Shown here: positions 1 through 8,822 of the stretch, one piece after another
How positions within the stretch are numbered: the first letter of the stretch is position 1
Layout: every line of letters starts with the position of its first letter
Source: Thermoplasmata archaeon
GTDB taxonomy: Archaea > Thermoplasmatota > Thermoplasmata > Thermoplasmatales > GCA-001856825
DNA length: 64,000 bases
Direction of reading: 5' to 3'
Assembly: GCA_021797915.1 (NCBI GenBank)
Contig: JAJZYT010000001.1
Span: 16,473-80,472, forward strand
Program-made: the position numbers and the translations under genes
Notes under the pieces: generated by a model
What the model saw: only the letters and a program-made list of their open reading frames with translations
Told to the model about the DNA's origin: nothing
Database searches by the model: none

Positions 1-128
1 TCAGAATTGGCTCGAGTAGGGAGATTATGGGTCAGCACAAAATAGGCACTACTCGGGCTATATCTCTTTACATTTTCATGATTTTGGCAGTGGGACTGGG
101 TGTTTTCTCAATTTTGCAGGTAATTTAG
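1..128 (+). CDS. C-terminal end of an unidentified membrane protein (partial)
   Basis: The frame beginning at base 3 is open from the window edge to a TAG at 126-128. It encodes about 41 residues. The last 24 or so form one strongly hydrophobic segment, with R-A-I-S-L-Y-I-F-M-I-L at its beginning, that runs almost to the stop. This is the pattern of a terminal transmembrane helix with a very short tail. An ATG at 27 could also start a tiny one-helix protein, but the open frame continues upstream of it, so a truncated larger protein is more likely. Too little is present to name the family. Confidence 0.5.
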   Translation, partial: RIGSSREIMGQHKIGTTRAISLYIFMILAVGLGVFSILQVI

Positions 129-283
129 TAAACAGAGCTCTCTAAATAGAACGAAATAGCAAAACAGCATCTATGAGATATTGGAAGTACTTTTCAAAGC
201 TAAAGCGAGTGAGTGTTATTCGAGATCACTTCTCATCAGTCTACTAAAGGAAATGTAGTTATTCTAATTCCCAATATTTCTCC

Positions 284-1618
284 ATGATTGTTTCTCCCCT
301 CGATTACCGATATGGCAGGGAAGAGGTCAAGGCTATATTCTCTGAAGAATCAAACCTGAGAAACATGCTCGAAGTGGAGGCAGCACTTGCACAGGCGGAA
401 GCGGAAGCGGGGATAGTGCCAAAGAAGGATGCAGACGAGATCCAAAAGCATGCAAATCTGGAGTCTGTCAGAATCGAAGAAGTAAAGAAAGTTGAGGGAG
501 AAATAGGTCACAACGTTATGGCGATTGTGAAAGTTCTATCCGCTGCATCTGGAGAAAGTGGCAAATTCGTCCATCTAGGAGCCACATCCAATGACATTAC
601 GGACACGGCCAATGCACTGCAATTCAAGAGATTTTACTCCGTCCTGACTGATGATTTATTCAAGCTCTCAGATGTGCTCTACGAAATATCAAAGAAGAAC
701 GAACACACTGTCATGATAGGAAGAACCCACGGGCAGCACGCATTACCAATCACCCTTGGTCTCAAGACGTCCGTCTATCTTTCTGAAGTGATGCGACACA
801 TCTCCAGAGTGGAAGAATCTCAAAAGAGGGTACTGGTTGGGAAGTTCATGGGTGCAGTCGGGACAGGCGCAGCCCTAGGCAAACAAACCATGAAAGTTCA
901 GACAATTCTAATGGAAAAACTCGGTTTGAAGGAAGAGGATGGTCCGACTCAGATAGTAGATAGAGATAGATATGTTGAGTATGTTTCGATAATTGCGAAC
1001 ATCGCAACTTCCCTCGAAAAATTTGGGACTGAGATCAGAAATTTGCAGAGACCCGAAATAGGCGAACTTCAAGAGCCGTTCGATGAGGCTAAGCAAGTAG
1101 GATCAAGCACAATGGCTCAGAAAATCAATCCCGTTAAATCGGAGAACATAGTATCATTGGCCAGAATAATACGAGGCTTCCTCAATCCAATGCACGAGTC
1201 GGCAATACTCTGGCACGAAAGAGACCTTACCAACAGCGCCTCTGAAAGATTCATCATCCCTTACGTTTCTATTCTAATAGACGACATTTTGAACAAAATG
1301 ATATCCGTATTCAAGGGACTGAAGGTCAATTCTGAGAACATGTTGCGGAATGTCTTAAGCGATGATCTTGTACTCGGTGAAGCTTATCTGATGGCACTAG
1401 TGAACAATGGATATGGGAGGCAGGAGGCCCACGAGATAGTCAGGCGGGCATCTATGGAGGTGAGGGAAAAGGGGGGGGAGCTGAGGAACAGGGTAGAAGA
1501 CTTGACTGGAAAGCAGATCAAGAAGTTGTCTCCGCTTGATTATACTGGCAACGCAGTTGAGATCACAGAGAAGATTCTTAGGAATTACGAAGAGGTTAAG
1601 AGAAATCGTGCATCTTGA
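284..1618 (+). CDS. purB: Adenylosuccinate lyase
   Basis: Catalyses fumarate elimination from SAICAR and from adenylosuccinate, two steps of purine and AMP synthesis in the cytoplasm. The 444-residue length fits the archaeal/bacterial short class. The protein opens with the usual S-P-L-D-Y-R-Y-G motif. It carries the fumarase/aspartase signature GSSTMAQKINP near residues 271-281 and an early TSNDITDT segment that holds active-site residues. The start is the first ATG of the frame and matches the family N-terminus. It is transcribed alone, 76 bases before a methyltransferase gene. purN lies elsewhere in the window, so purine genes are dispersed. Confidence 0.96.
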   Translation: MIVSPLDYRYGREEVKAIFSEESNLRNMLEVEAALAQAEAEAGIVPKKDADEIQKHANLESVRIEEVKKVEGEIGHNVMAIVKVLSAASGESGKFVHLGATSNDITDTANALQFKRFYSVLTDDLFKLSDVLYEISKKNEHTVMIGRTHGQHALPITLGLKTSVYLSEVMRHISRVEESQKRVLVGKFMGAVGTGAALGKQTMKVQTILMEKLGLKEEDGPTQIVDRDRYVEYVSIIANIATSLEKFGTEIRNLQRPEIGELQEPFDEAKQVGSSTMAQKINPVKSENIVSLARIIRGFLNPMHESAILWHERDLTNSASERFIIPYVSILIDDILNKMISVFKGLKVNSENMLRNVLSDDLVLGEAYLMALVNNGYGRQEAHEIVRRASMEVREKGGELRNRVEDLTGKQIKKLSPLDYTGNAVEITEKILRNYEEVKRNRAS

Positions 1619-1694
1619 GCAGGGTATGAGAAGGAGTTACCGACTATAAGGTTCAAATGACTTAATCTTCAGAGTTTAATTTGAAAGAGGGAGA

Positions 1695-2453
1695 ATGAAT
1701 AACTGGGAACGTTTCAATGAAAGATCGGAGAACTATGATCTTTACAGACCGAGGTATCCCGGTAAACTGCTTGACTTGCTTGAAAAGGAGACGGGTCTCG
1801 GTATGGACTCTGTCGTCGCAGACGTTGGGTCGGGAACAGGACTCCTCGCTGAATTAATCATCCAGTCAGGGTGCAATCTGTTCTGTATCGAACCGAATGA
1901 AGGAATGAGATCTATAGCACTCAAGAAGTTTACTGGGAACAAACTATGCACGATCCTAGGAGGAACCGCGGAGAACACCTCGCTGCATAGCGATTCCATT
2001 GATCTGATAACGGTCGGTCAGGCTTTTCATTGGTTCGAACCAAAGGCCACGAGAGTAGAATTCAAGCGTATCCTCAAACAGAACGGGCAGGTGTTGCTGG
2101 TCTGGAATACTCGTTCAAAATCTGAAGAAGGAATGAACGTTGAGTATGAGCGGTTGGTAAAAGAGTACAGCAAGGAATATCACGCAAGTGGAATGAGAGC
2201 CACAAATCCCAACTCAATAAACGAATTCTTCGGAGGGAATTACAGGTCCTTCAATATCAAGAATCTACAGAAGCTTGATCTGACCGGTCTAATTGGGAGA
2301 TACCTTTCTGCATCATACGCAGTGAAAGAAAACGATCCACTTTTTATCAAAATCAAGAAGGAGTTCACGGATGCATTCGAGAGATACGAGGTTAAAGGGA
2401 AAGTCTCAATCGATTACGAGACGGAAGTGGTGTTGGGAAAAATAGAAATGTGA
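1695..2453 (+). CDS. Class I SAM-dependent methyltransferase
   Basis: A 252-residue methyltransferase of the type-11 kind. The SAM-binding motif I reads VADVGSGTGLLAEL near residues 42-55. An acidic residue ends beta-2 (C-I-E-P-N-E), and motif IV is replaced by GQAFHWF, common in archaeal and yeast TMT1-like methyltransferases. The N-terminal N-E-R-S-E-N-Y-D-L-Y-R-P-R-Y-P is typical of the group whose members act on small acids or unknown substrates. A GGGAG just before the ATG may serve as ribosome binding site. The substrate cannot be told from sequence. Confidence 0.85.
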   Translation: MNNWERFNERSENYDLYRPRYPGKLLDLLEKETGLGMDSVVADVGSGTGLLAELIIQSGCNLFCIEPNEGMRSIALKKFTGNKLCTILGGTAENTSLHSDSIDLITVGQAFHWFEPKATRVEFKRILKQNGQVLLVWNTRSKSEEGMNVEYERLVKEYSKEYHASGMRATNPNSINEFFGGNYRSFNIKNLQKLDLTGLIGRYLSASYAVKENDPLFIKIKKEFTDAFERYEVKGKVSIDYETEVVLGKIEM

Positions 2454-2500
2454 CAGACCATCCGAACTAAACTTTTTATCGCATCACTGGTTGCTACCTG

Positions 2501-2713
2501 GTGGAGTCGGTAGGAAGGTTCTGTTTTTACAATTCGGATGGAACTTGCAACTTTCTGAGGAATGCGCCAACAAAGTGCAACCTGTGTCCTAACTTTATAT
2601 CATTTCGAAAAGAAGCGCTGAATTTTTCAGAAGACTCGAAGTTGCCGGTCGATTATTTTGACCTTCCGATGAGCAGGGCAACTGGCAACCAGTTCCAGAT
2701 GAGCTTGATCTAG
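2501..2713 (+). CDS. Small Cys-rich protein, possible metal binder
   Basis: A 70-residue protein starting with GTG. The N-terminal half holds four cysteines spaced C-x6-C-x8-C-x2-C (CFYNSDGTC then CNLC), consistent with a zinc site or a small iron-sulfur site. The C-terminal half has no recognisable motif. A TATA-like AACTTTTTATC about 30 bases upstream of the GTG supports a real, leaderless gene. Its end overlaps the convergent protease gene by 4 bases. The family is not recognised and no function is claimed. Confidence 0.6.
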   Translation: MESVGRFCFYNSDGTCNFLRNAPTKCNLCPNFISFRKEALNFSEDSKLPVDYFDLPMSRATGNQFQMSLI

Positions 2714-4185
2714 ATTATTCTAGGTATGATCAGTTCCCACAGTATCAGGAATAGTACAAACAGACTCACAGCGGTCACTATGGCATCCCTAGCCTTCCTG
2801 TTCTTCTGGAGCAGCGGAGTGTTAAGTAAAACATAACCTCCATCCAGTGGGACAATCGGAAGAAGGTTCATCAATCCAAGCGCGAAATTGAGCCAAAATA
2901 ACCAGTAGAACAGGTATTCCAGATTTAGCGCAACAGGGTTAGAATATATTGAAGAGAGAAGCGGAGAAGGTAGGGGAAGCTCGAAATGGAATGGCAGACC
3001 TATATACACGAAAAATCCGATCACACCGCCTGAAGTCGGATTCCTCAATAGGTTCAGGTAGGAATATTGATCAAAAAGTTCGAGTCCAAGAAGTGAAACG
3101 TCAATTCCCATGAATGGATCGGACTTTGGAATACCTGGGTTAGAAACGCCGGATGCCAACAGATACGAATATCTTGAGGCAAAGGTCAAGCTGAAATTGT
3201 TGTAGCCAGTCCCATTGAATGTTTCCACAGAAACTGTCTGCCCCGCCTTGTACGTTGCTTCAATGTTTTCAAAATTTGTGACGTTCGTGATAGTATGGTT
3301 TCCGAGGGCTATGACAACGCTACCTGGAGTAATTCCTGCATTGTACGCAGGATAATTCTTTAATACAGACGAGATGTAAACACCGTAAATCACGGATTCA
3401 GTCAGGTGTTGTCCATTTCGCAGAAGAGATACATTAACGTGACTACCAGGTGTCAAAGAGAGATCGGTGAGTGCAGTTACGTTGGATACTGATATTCCGT
3501 TGACAGATTGTATTATGTCTCCCGGATGGAAAGCCGAACCCACTGAGGTTATTGAGGTCTGGACAGGTGCACCGGAAACGGGGGCAAACGTGAAAGCGAT
3601 GAGGACTGCAAGCACTAGGAAAACGACAGCGAGGACTATATTAGTTCCAGGGCCAGCGGCAAAAATCTTGGCTCTTATCTTTGGTTCCACTTTTTTTGTT
3701 TCCTCTTCATCTGGTTCAACGAATGCCCCAACCGGTATAATGAACCACAATAGCCCCGTGCTTCTTACTGGAATCCCGAATCTTCTGGCAGCAATCCCGT
3801 GGGAAGCTTCGTGAAGTGCTACTGCAACTATCAAGCCTATTATCCCCCATACAATAGGTATTGCGGGGTTGATTCCGGGTAGTGCGAGCACATATGAAAG
3901 TGAAGGTACGGCACTCTTGGGGATTGACAGCACCAGGAATGCCTCGTAAATTAATAATGCAACACCAGCCGTAGCAAGAAAAGGCATTGCATAATAGAAG
4001 AAAGAAATGAAATAATCCCAGAATTTGTACTTCGAGATTCTTTCGATAGTCCTGACTCCCACCTGGGTCTTGATCAGCAGCGCAGGACCATATGGAGCAA
4101 CGTGGTTCTTGAGCTTGGTGACTGCCACGTAGAATACCAGTATCCAAGCTGCTACAAGTAAAGTTATGATTAGGAGCCAGTTCAC
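2710..4185 (-). CDS. Site-2-type membrane metalloprotease with PDZ domain (M50)
   Basis: Intramembrane zinc protease of the S2P/RseP class that would cleave membrane-anchored substrates. There are N-terminal helices at about 1-22 and 58-90. The zinc motif HEASH lies at 125-129 within a helix. A PDZ-like region spans about 205-330. Late helices carry the second motif LLPIVPLDGG, with the metal-binding Asp near 448. The PDZ region is rich in N-x-S/T sequons (for example NVT, NVS, NHT, NFS), as expected if it faces the outside in a glycosylating archaeon. The length of 491 is long for the family because of the PDZ insert. A shorter M50 paralogue lies at 13033-13677. Confidence 0.88.
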   Translation of the reverse strand: MNWLLIITLLVAAWILVFYVAVTKLKNHVAPYGPALLIKTQVGVRTIERISKYKFWDYFISFFYYAMPFLATAGVALLIYEAFLVLSIPKSAVPSLSYVLALPGINPAIPIVWGIIGLIVAVALHEASHGIAARRFGIPVRSTGLLWFIIPVGAFVEPDEEETKKVEPKIRAKIFAAGPGTNIVLAVVFLVLAVLIAFTFAPVSGAPVQTSITSVGSAFHPGDIIQSVNGISVSNVTALTDLSLTPGSHVNVSLLRNGQHLTESVIYGVYISSVLKNYPAYNAGITPGSVVIALGNHTITNVTNFENIEATYKAGQTVSVETFNGTGYNNFSLTFASRYSYLLASGVSNPGIPKSDPFMGIDVSLLGLELFDQYSYLNLLRNPTSGGVIGFFVYIGLPFHFELPLPSPLLSSIYSNPVALNLEYLFYWLFWLNFALGLMNLLPIVPLDGGYVLLNTPLLQKNRKARDAIVTAVSLFVLFLILWELIIPRII

Positions 4186-4521
4186 GGGTCGCCATCAGAA
4201 TTAGTTTATTAATCATTTCTTAGGAAGAAATTTGTACATTGAATGTCCAAAAAACTCCCTTTTCAGTCTCCCTTCTTTCTATCAAGGATTTTCTCCAGAG
4301 CCCCAAAGCGTTGCACACATTCCACGAAACTTTCTGTTCAATCTTCGAATTCAAGTATCGTAGCTTGATTAATATTGTAGAACTAGTACTGAGTCCTCCC
4401 CTCCACTCTCACTACCCCTGCTCTTCTCAACCTCCTGTGTTGAGATACTGCAGGACAGCCAATTCTTTGAATTTCTCGATGTAAAGCCAAAATTATTTAA
4501 GGTGACCTAATTCTACACTTA
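4186..4521. other. Intergenic region, no gene recognised
   Basis: This 336-base stretch separates the divergent protease and hydrolase genes. No frame has family-like sequence. It holds a short perfect inverted repeat, CTCAAC at 4426-4431 and GTTGAG at 4439-4444 with a 7-base spacer. It also holds an AATTATTTAA TATA-like box at 4491-4500, placed 22-31 bases before the next ATG. The rest is AT-rich with a C/T-rich run near 4395-4440. Confidence 0.5.
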
Positions 4522-5358
4522 ATGAATTCGCAAACTATGGCAGTAGAAAATGGTAGCATATATGTTGAGAGCAATGGAAGTGGAACGCCAATTGTGCTGA
4601 TCCACGCCGGATACCTCGACTGTAGAATGTGGGACAATCAGTTCGAGATGCTGTCAAAGGATAATATGGTGATAAGGTACGATGTGAGAGGGTATGGCAG
4701 GTCGAGTGAGCTCAATGGTATGTACTCGGATGCAAAGGATCTCAAGAATATCTTCGATAATTTGGAACTCAAGAAGGCAATATTAATCGGAGTCTCAAAC
4801 GGTGGAAGGATCGCATTGGATTTCGCAGTGGAATACCCTGAGTTCGTCCACGCGCTTGTGCTGATGGATTCGGGCATAAGCGGCTACAGGCCAGAGAATA
4901 CTGAAGAGGAGCACATATGGGATCAGTTCCAGTCTCACGAAACAAAGTACAACCAACTCATTAAAGAGGGGAATTTTAGGGGGGCAGCAGCTATAGATGT
5001 TGACCTTTGGACTAATCAAGTGCCAAACAAAGTCAGGGAAAAACTGCTGGATATTGCGACCGAAAATGCCAGGAAGTCTGCACGTTATGAATCAGGATTG
5101 CAGACATACCCAGTTCCTCCAGCATTTGATCGATTAGGCAATCTGAAGATGCCAGTACTAATCCTCGTAGGAAGCAAGGATTTGCCCGGCAGTGTTTTGC
5201 AAGGAAAGAGAATTCATACTATGATAGGGGGTTCTGTCCTCAAAATAATCGAAGGAGCTGACCATATTCCGAGCCTTTCTCGTCCTGATGAATTCAGCAA
5301 AGAAGTCCAGAACTTCTTGATCAGATTGACGTCCTCCGATACCAAATCCGTTAAGTGA
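4522..5358 (+). CDS. Alpha/beta hydrolase
   Basis: A 278-residue hydrolase fold protein of the 3-oxoadipate enol-lactonase/esterase type. The oxyanion-hole strand reads I-V-L-I-H-A-G. The nucleophile elbow is GVSNGG with Ser92, the acid is likely Asp220 in GSKD, and the catalytic His248 is in GADHIPSL. The order and spacing are canonical. A TATA-like box 22-31 bases before the ATG points to a leaderless message and supports this start over the ATG five codons on. No neighbour suggests a substrate. An esterase or lactonase is as far as the sequence allows. Confidence 0.88.
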   Translation: MNSQTMAVENGSIYVESNGSGTPIVLIHAGYLDCRMWDNQFEMLSKDNMVIRYDVRGYGRSSELNGMYSDAKDLKNIFDNLELKKAILIGVSNGGRIALDFAVEYPEFVHALVLMDSGISGYRPENTEEEHIWDQFQSHETKYNQLIKEGNFRGAAAIDVDLWTNQVPNKVREKLLDIATENARKSARYESGLQTYPVPPAFDRLGNLKMPVLILVGSKDLPGSVLQGKRIHTMIGGSVLKIIEGADHIPSLSRPDEFSKEVQNFLIRLTSSDTKSVK

Positions 5359-5420
5359 GATGCACCTTGGTGAAATGGAGTTCCCGCGGATCTCTATAAG
5401 GATATATACCAATCTTCATT

Positions 5421-5870
5421 GTGGACGAAATGCAGGGAAAAGTAGAATGGACGAACGATTCCACTTTCATAGCTTCGGGCGATTCTGGACACTACACGAT
5501 TCTTGATCATTCAGATGACAAGGCAAAACAGAAGGGAAGCTCCCCAACCGAAATGCTGCTTCAAGCGATGTGTGGGTGCACTGCAATGGATGTCATATCC
5601 ATTCTGAAGAAAAAGAAAGAACCAGTAGTGGGACTGGATGTGATAGCTGATGGAACCAGAGCGTCAGAACATCCCAAAGTTTTCACCGACATCAGTATGG
5701 AATACATCGCATATGGAAATGTGAAGAAAGAGAGTCTAGACCGGGCAATCTCTCTCAGTCAGGAAAAATATTGTAATATTTCCATCACTCTGAAGAGAGC
5801 AGGGGTCCGGGTAAATGTTTCGAGCAGAGTTGTTGTAGAAAGGGAAACGGCTGGTAACAAAACAACCTGA
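5421..5870 (+). CDS. OsmC family protein
   Basis: OsmC-fold protein, probably a thiol peroxidase or related thiol-dependent protein protecting against organic hydroperoxides. It is 149 residues long. The helix with the first redox cysteines reads MCGCTAMDVISILKKK (Cys51 and Cys53), which places it in the YhfA-like branch. The second cysteine lies in EKYCNISITL near 117. The listed start is GTG. An ATG three codons later is an alternative and would match most relatives. It is convergent with the DsrE-like gene, only 9 bases away. Confidence 0.85.
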   Translation: MDEMQGKVEWTNDSTFIASGDSGHYTILDHSDDKAKQKGSSPTEMLLQAMCGCTAMDVISILKKKKEPVVGLDVIADGTRASEHPKVFTDISMEYIAYGNVKKESLDRAISLSQEKYCNISITLKRAGVRVNVSSRVVVERETAGNKTT

Positions 5871-5879
5871 CTGGGCGGA

Positions 5880-6221
5880 TCAGAAAGATATTACTGTATA
5901 CCCTTGGGAAAGGAAGTAATCAATTCTGTCTCTGTAGTTTTCGAGACTTATTCCTTTTTCTTGAATTTCTACAGCTATACTCCGGCTCTTCGCTATACCA
6001 ACGCACGCAGAGTCTATGACGCCTTCATCGATTAATTTCTTCAGATTCTTAGCACGGTCTCCGGTGGCACTGGCAATAAGTCTCTCACTCTCTCCAAAGA
6101 ACAATATTTTCAGACTTTCAAACCTCTTCTCCTCGTTTAATTTCATTGCAGAATAGATGGCAGCATCAAACCTAGTTGGGGCCTCCTCACCACTCATCAC
6201 TAAATAAAGCACCTTTGTCAT
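5880..6221 (-). CDS. DsrE-like small protein
   Basis: A 113-residue protein resembling the DsrE/DsrF fold used in sulfur-carrier and peroxiredoxin-like complexes. It shows an initial strand V-L-Y-L-V-M-S-G-E-E, a central K-I-L-F-F-G-E-S strand-turn, and a G-V-x-D-S-A-C-V-G-I-A segment followed by the closing Y-T-V-I-S-F strand. The only cysteine is in SACVG, which may or may not be catalytic. It is transcribed towards osmC, which suggests no co-regulation. Family assignment is by overall pattern, so moderate confidence. Confidence 0.6.
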   Translation of the reverse strand: MTKVLYLVMSGEEAPTRFDAAIYSAMKLNEEKRFESLKILFFGESERLIASATGDRAKNLKKLIDEGVIDSACVGIAKSRSIAVEIQEKGISLENYRDRIDYFLSQGYTVISF

Positions 6222-6364
6222 GAAAGGTTATTCCTCCGGGAAATATAATCGTGCCTTCGCTCTAATTGCCAAGATAATCTCTCAAGATTTCCAAACACAA
6301 AATAGAATTAATCAAGGTGCTGGCAGTAGAATGTTACTCAGACGAAAATGAGTAACTCCCTAAG

Positions 6365-6376
6365 ATATATATAAAG
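6365..6376 (+). promoter_or_regulatory. TATA box of the aIF5A-agmatinase operon
   Basis: ATATATATAAAG lies 26-37 bases before the aIF5A ATG. This is the expected distance for an archaeal box driving a nearly leaderless transcript. No Shine-Dalgarno sequence is seen between the box and the ATG. Confidence 0.6.
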
Positions 6377-6401
6377 CACTACCTTTAACCTGAGATAATA
6401 G

Positions 6402-6788
6402 ATGACTTGGCAAGATTCAGAGGTCAGAGAGTTAAAGGAAAACAAATACATATTGTTAGATGACGAGCCCTGTAAGATCGTAGAGATCACCACATCCAAG
6501 CCTGGAAAGCATGGTGAAGCCAAGGCGAGGATAGTTGCTATCGGGGTCTTTGACAACACGAAGAGGAGCGTCGTTTATCCAACAAAGCACAAGATCAAGG
6601 TACCGATCATCGAGAAGAAGACTGCTCAGATTCTCAGCATTACTCAAACTGAAGGATTGTTTATGGATATGGAAACATTTGAGCAATTCAACATCCCGAT
6701 TCCAGAAGAGTTCAAGGAGAAGGCAGTGAGCGGAGTCGAGGTAGAGTACTGGGAGTCAATGGGCAAGAGAAAACTGATGAGAGTCTAA
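6402..6788 (+). CDS. Translation factor aIF5A (hypusine-containing)
   Basis: Promotes peptide-bond formation and termination at difficult sequences on the ribosome. The 128-residue protein has the modification loop [13 protein letters not shown]. Lys36 in G-K-H-G is the residue converted to (deoxy)hypusine in the family. An SH3-like N-terminal domain (about 1-70) and an OB-fold C-terminal domain (about 71-128) fit the expected layout. The stop is followed immediately by the ATG of agmatinase, whose product putrescine leads to the spermidine used for hypusine. The neighbourhood therefore makes metabolic sense. A strong TATA box sits just upstream. Confidence 0.96.
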   Translation: MTWQDSEVRELKENKYILLDDEPCKIVEITTSKPGKHGEAKARIVAIGVFDNTKRSVVYPTKHKIKVPIIEKKTAQILSITQTEGLFMDMETFEQFNIPIPEEFKEKAVSGVEVEYWESMGKRKLMRV

Positions 6789-7631
6789 ATGCCCTCACCC
6801 CTAAAATTCTGCGATTCCTCTGATAGCTATGAAAATGCCAAGTACATAATTTTCGGGGTTCCGTTTGATGCAACCGTATCCTATAGATCAGGGACAAAAT
6901 TTGCGCCAAATGAAATAAGAAAAGCATCATACAACATGGAGAGTTATTCGATATTCAGAGGGGTAGACCTCAAGAATTCTGGCATATTTGATATGGGGGA
7001 CATCGAAGAATACCACGACCCAGAAGATATGCTAGAAGAAGTCTATACTGTAGTTGACGGGATAGTATCCGACCACAAATTTCCGATTATGCTCGGTGGT
7101 GAACACAGCATTTCAACTGGTGCAATCAGGAGGATCAAGAGCAGAGTTGTCTTCATAGATGCCCACACTGACTTTAGGGACTCTTACATGGGAACAAAGA
7201 ACTCACACGCTTGCGTTGCCAGAAGGGCAACCGAAATAGTTGGAAAGGAAAATGTGGTGTCAGTAGGTATTCGTTCGGTGTCGATGGAAGAAATTAGAGA
7301 TGGTCCGCAGAAATATTTCACTAGTTTTGAAGTTAATTCCGACAGCAGTAAGTTGAAAACATTCCTCAATGAATTCGGCAAATCACCAATTTACTTTTCA
7401 ATAGATTTTGATGGTTTCGATCCTGCGTATGCACCGGGGGTTGGAACGCCTGAGCCGTTCGGTCTGAATCCAATGGTAGTAATGGACATTCTGGACTCTG
7501 TTGGAGATAAATTGGTAGGTCTGGATCTAAATGAGATTACGCCAACTTTCGATAATGGCAATACCTCTATGCTTGCTGCACGAATTATTCAAGAAGTTGT
7601 ATCTTATCTAGAATTGCCTAGAAATGAGTGA
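6789..7631 (+). CDS. speB: Agmatinase
   Basis: Binuclear manganese ureohydrolase converting agmatine to putrescine and urea. It is 280 residues long. The metal-binding signatures are present in order: GGEHS near 99-103, DAHTD near 123-127, and SIDFDGFDP near 206-214. The start follows the aIF5A stop with no gap and the end overlaps the DUF835 gene by 8 bases, so the three genes form one operon. Other ureohydrolases (arginase, formiminoglutamase) share the motifs. The archaeal context and the SpeH-like decarboxylase 3 kb away favour agmatinase. Confidence 0.9.
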   Translation: MPSPLKFCDSSDSYENAKYIIFGVPFDATVSYRSGTKFAPNEIRKASYNMESYSIFRGVDLKNSGIFDMGDIEEYHDPEDMLEEVYTVVDGIVSDHKFPIMLGGEHSISTGAIRRIKSRVVFIDAHTDFRDSYMGTKNSHACVARRATEIVGKENVVSVGIRSVSMEEIRDGPQKYFTSFEVNSDSSKLKTFLNEFGKSPIYFSIDFDGFDPAYAPGVGTPEPFGLNPMVVMDILDSVGDKLVGLDLNEITPTFDNGNTSMLAARIIQEVVSYLELPRNE

Positions 7632-8223
7632 CAATAAGGTATACAAAGAAGGCTACAAGGACGGAATCAAATTCGCTATTCTAGCAGCCAAAGCTCACGG
7701 AGTGAACGAGGAATTCATAAAGCGTCTGGAAAGGGAGTACTCGGGCGAAGATGGAGAGACGGCGGTGAAACTGGTTTATGGTGAAACCTACCTCATTTAT
7801 GAAAAGAGGAACCTGAAGGGGATGGAAATTATATCCGGCGTGGTGACGCAGGGCTTTCCAGCCATAGTGATGAGCAGGGATGCCAAGAGCGGACTCACAT
7901 CGTTTGGTAACGTAAAATTCGCACTCATTACTTACGATGAGTCGCTGGGAGGGTTCAACCCAACCCAGTTGAGTCAGATGCAGGAATATGTCATAAGCAA
8001 CCTGAAGGATCGTAGCGTCCTTTACCTGGATTGCTTAGATTATATCTTTTCCACTTCAACTTCGGTTCAGAACGTGATCAGATTCCTGACTGTCTTAAAA
8101 GACAAGGTCCTGGACAAGAACGGAATATTCATCCTGTCTTTGAACAAAGACGCTATCGGAAAAGCAGAATTATCAATGATAGAAAAAGAGTTCAAGAATA
8201 CGATCAAAATCAAGACGGACTAG
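7624..8223 (+). CDS. DUF835 domain protein
   Basis: A 199-residue cytoplasmic protein. The region from about residue 58 to the end has the DUF835 pattern. It includes a strand with Y-L-I-Y-E, then G-V-V-T-Q-G-F-P-A-I-V-M-S-R, then the conserved S-V-L-Y-L-D-C-L-D-Y-I strand, then V-I-R-F-L-T-V-L-K-D. DUF835 is common in Thermoplasmata and Thermococci, often attached to PAS or receiver domains; its function is unknown. Here it stands alone with a roughly 57-residue helical N-terminal extension (Y-K-E-G-Y-K-D-G-I-K-F). It is translationally coupled to agmatinase and overlaps the convergent L10e gene by 14 bases. Confidence 0.75.
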   Translation: MSDNKVYKEGYKDGIKFAILAAKAHGVNEEFIKRLEREYSGEDGETAVKLVYGETYLIYEKRNLKGMEIISGVVTQGFPAIVMSRDAKSGLTSFGNVKFALITYDESLGGFNPTQLSQMQEYVISNLKDRSVLYLDCLDYIFSTSTSVQNVIRFLTVLKDKVLDKNGIFILSLNKDAIGKAELSMIEKEFKNTIKIKTD

Positions 8224-8725
8224 CGAGGTTTATCACGTCCACCCTTGAGGGGGTAGGTATCTTGTGGGAGGCCATTCTGAGTGCTTCCTTCGCCTTATCC
8301 TCGCCAGACTTGGGTATCCTAACTATCAAGATTATCGAACCTGCCTTGACTCTTGCTGCAGTTCCAACTGGTCTTCCAAAAGCCAAGCTCATACCACTCG
8401 ATATTCTATCTGCTCCCGCACCGGTAGCCATTTTGTGTTCCCTGATAACGTGGTGTGGGAATGGTATAACTCTCATGAAATACCCCTTTTCTCCAAAGTC
8501 CTTGATAAGCAATCGATTAGACTTAACTCTGGCTGCCTCAAGCGCAGTGTGCCTAATCTGACACGACTCCTCTGCGACTAGTCTTAGCTCAAGATCATAA
8601 TTTCCATTGACGTCTCCACCTACATATTGCTGTATCCTTGATGCTGGGACTCCTCCCATGTACTCTCGCTTCGTATACGCGGGTCCGGTTATTTTCCTAT
8701 ACATCCTTCCCGGCTTTCTTACCAT
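8210..8725 (-). CDS. rpl10e: Large ribosomal subunit protein uL16 (archaeal L10e)
   Basis: Component of the 50S subunit near the A-site tRNA elbow. The 171-residue length is typical. It begins with R-K-P-G-R-M-Y-R-K-I, has the conserved KREYMGGVPASRI, a central IRHTALEAARVKSNRLL, and the loop HHVIREHKMATGAGADRISSGM that reaches toward the peptidyl transferase centre, then AFGRPVGTAARV. The family match is unambiguous. The gene is divergent from the RFC small-subunit gene; the roughly 100 bases between them must contain both promoters. Confidence 0.97.
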   Translation of the reverse strand: MVRKPGRMYRKITGPAYTKREYMGGVPASRIQQYVGGDVNGNYDLELRLVAEESCQIRHTALEAARVKSNRLLIKDFGEKGYFMRVIPFPHHVIREHKMATGAGADRISSGMSLAFGRPVGTAARVKAGSIILIVRIPKSGEDKAKEALRMASHKIPTPSRVDVINLASPS

Positions 8726-8822
8726 TTATACTACCTTTCAGGAAAATGATTCAGAATATATAATCATTCTGAGGTCATTCAACGAAAGGTTATTTAGCTG
8801 TAAACAATGATTACCAGAGGAA

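Noticed and set aside
3716-4216. Long antisense-frame ORFs over the PDZ protease gene
   Set aside because: Composition is that of an out-of-frame reading; the M50 frame is unmistakable.
4426-4444. Hairpin CTCAAC-N7-GTTGAG in the intergenic region
   Set aside because: Six base pairs without a T-run or neighbouring structure; expected by chance in a region of this size.
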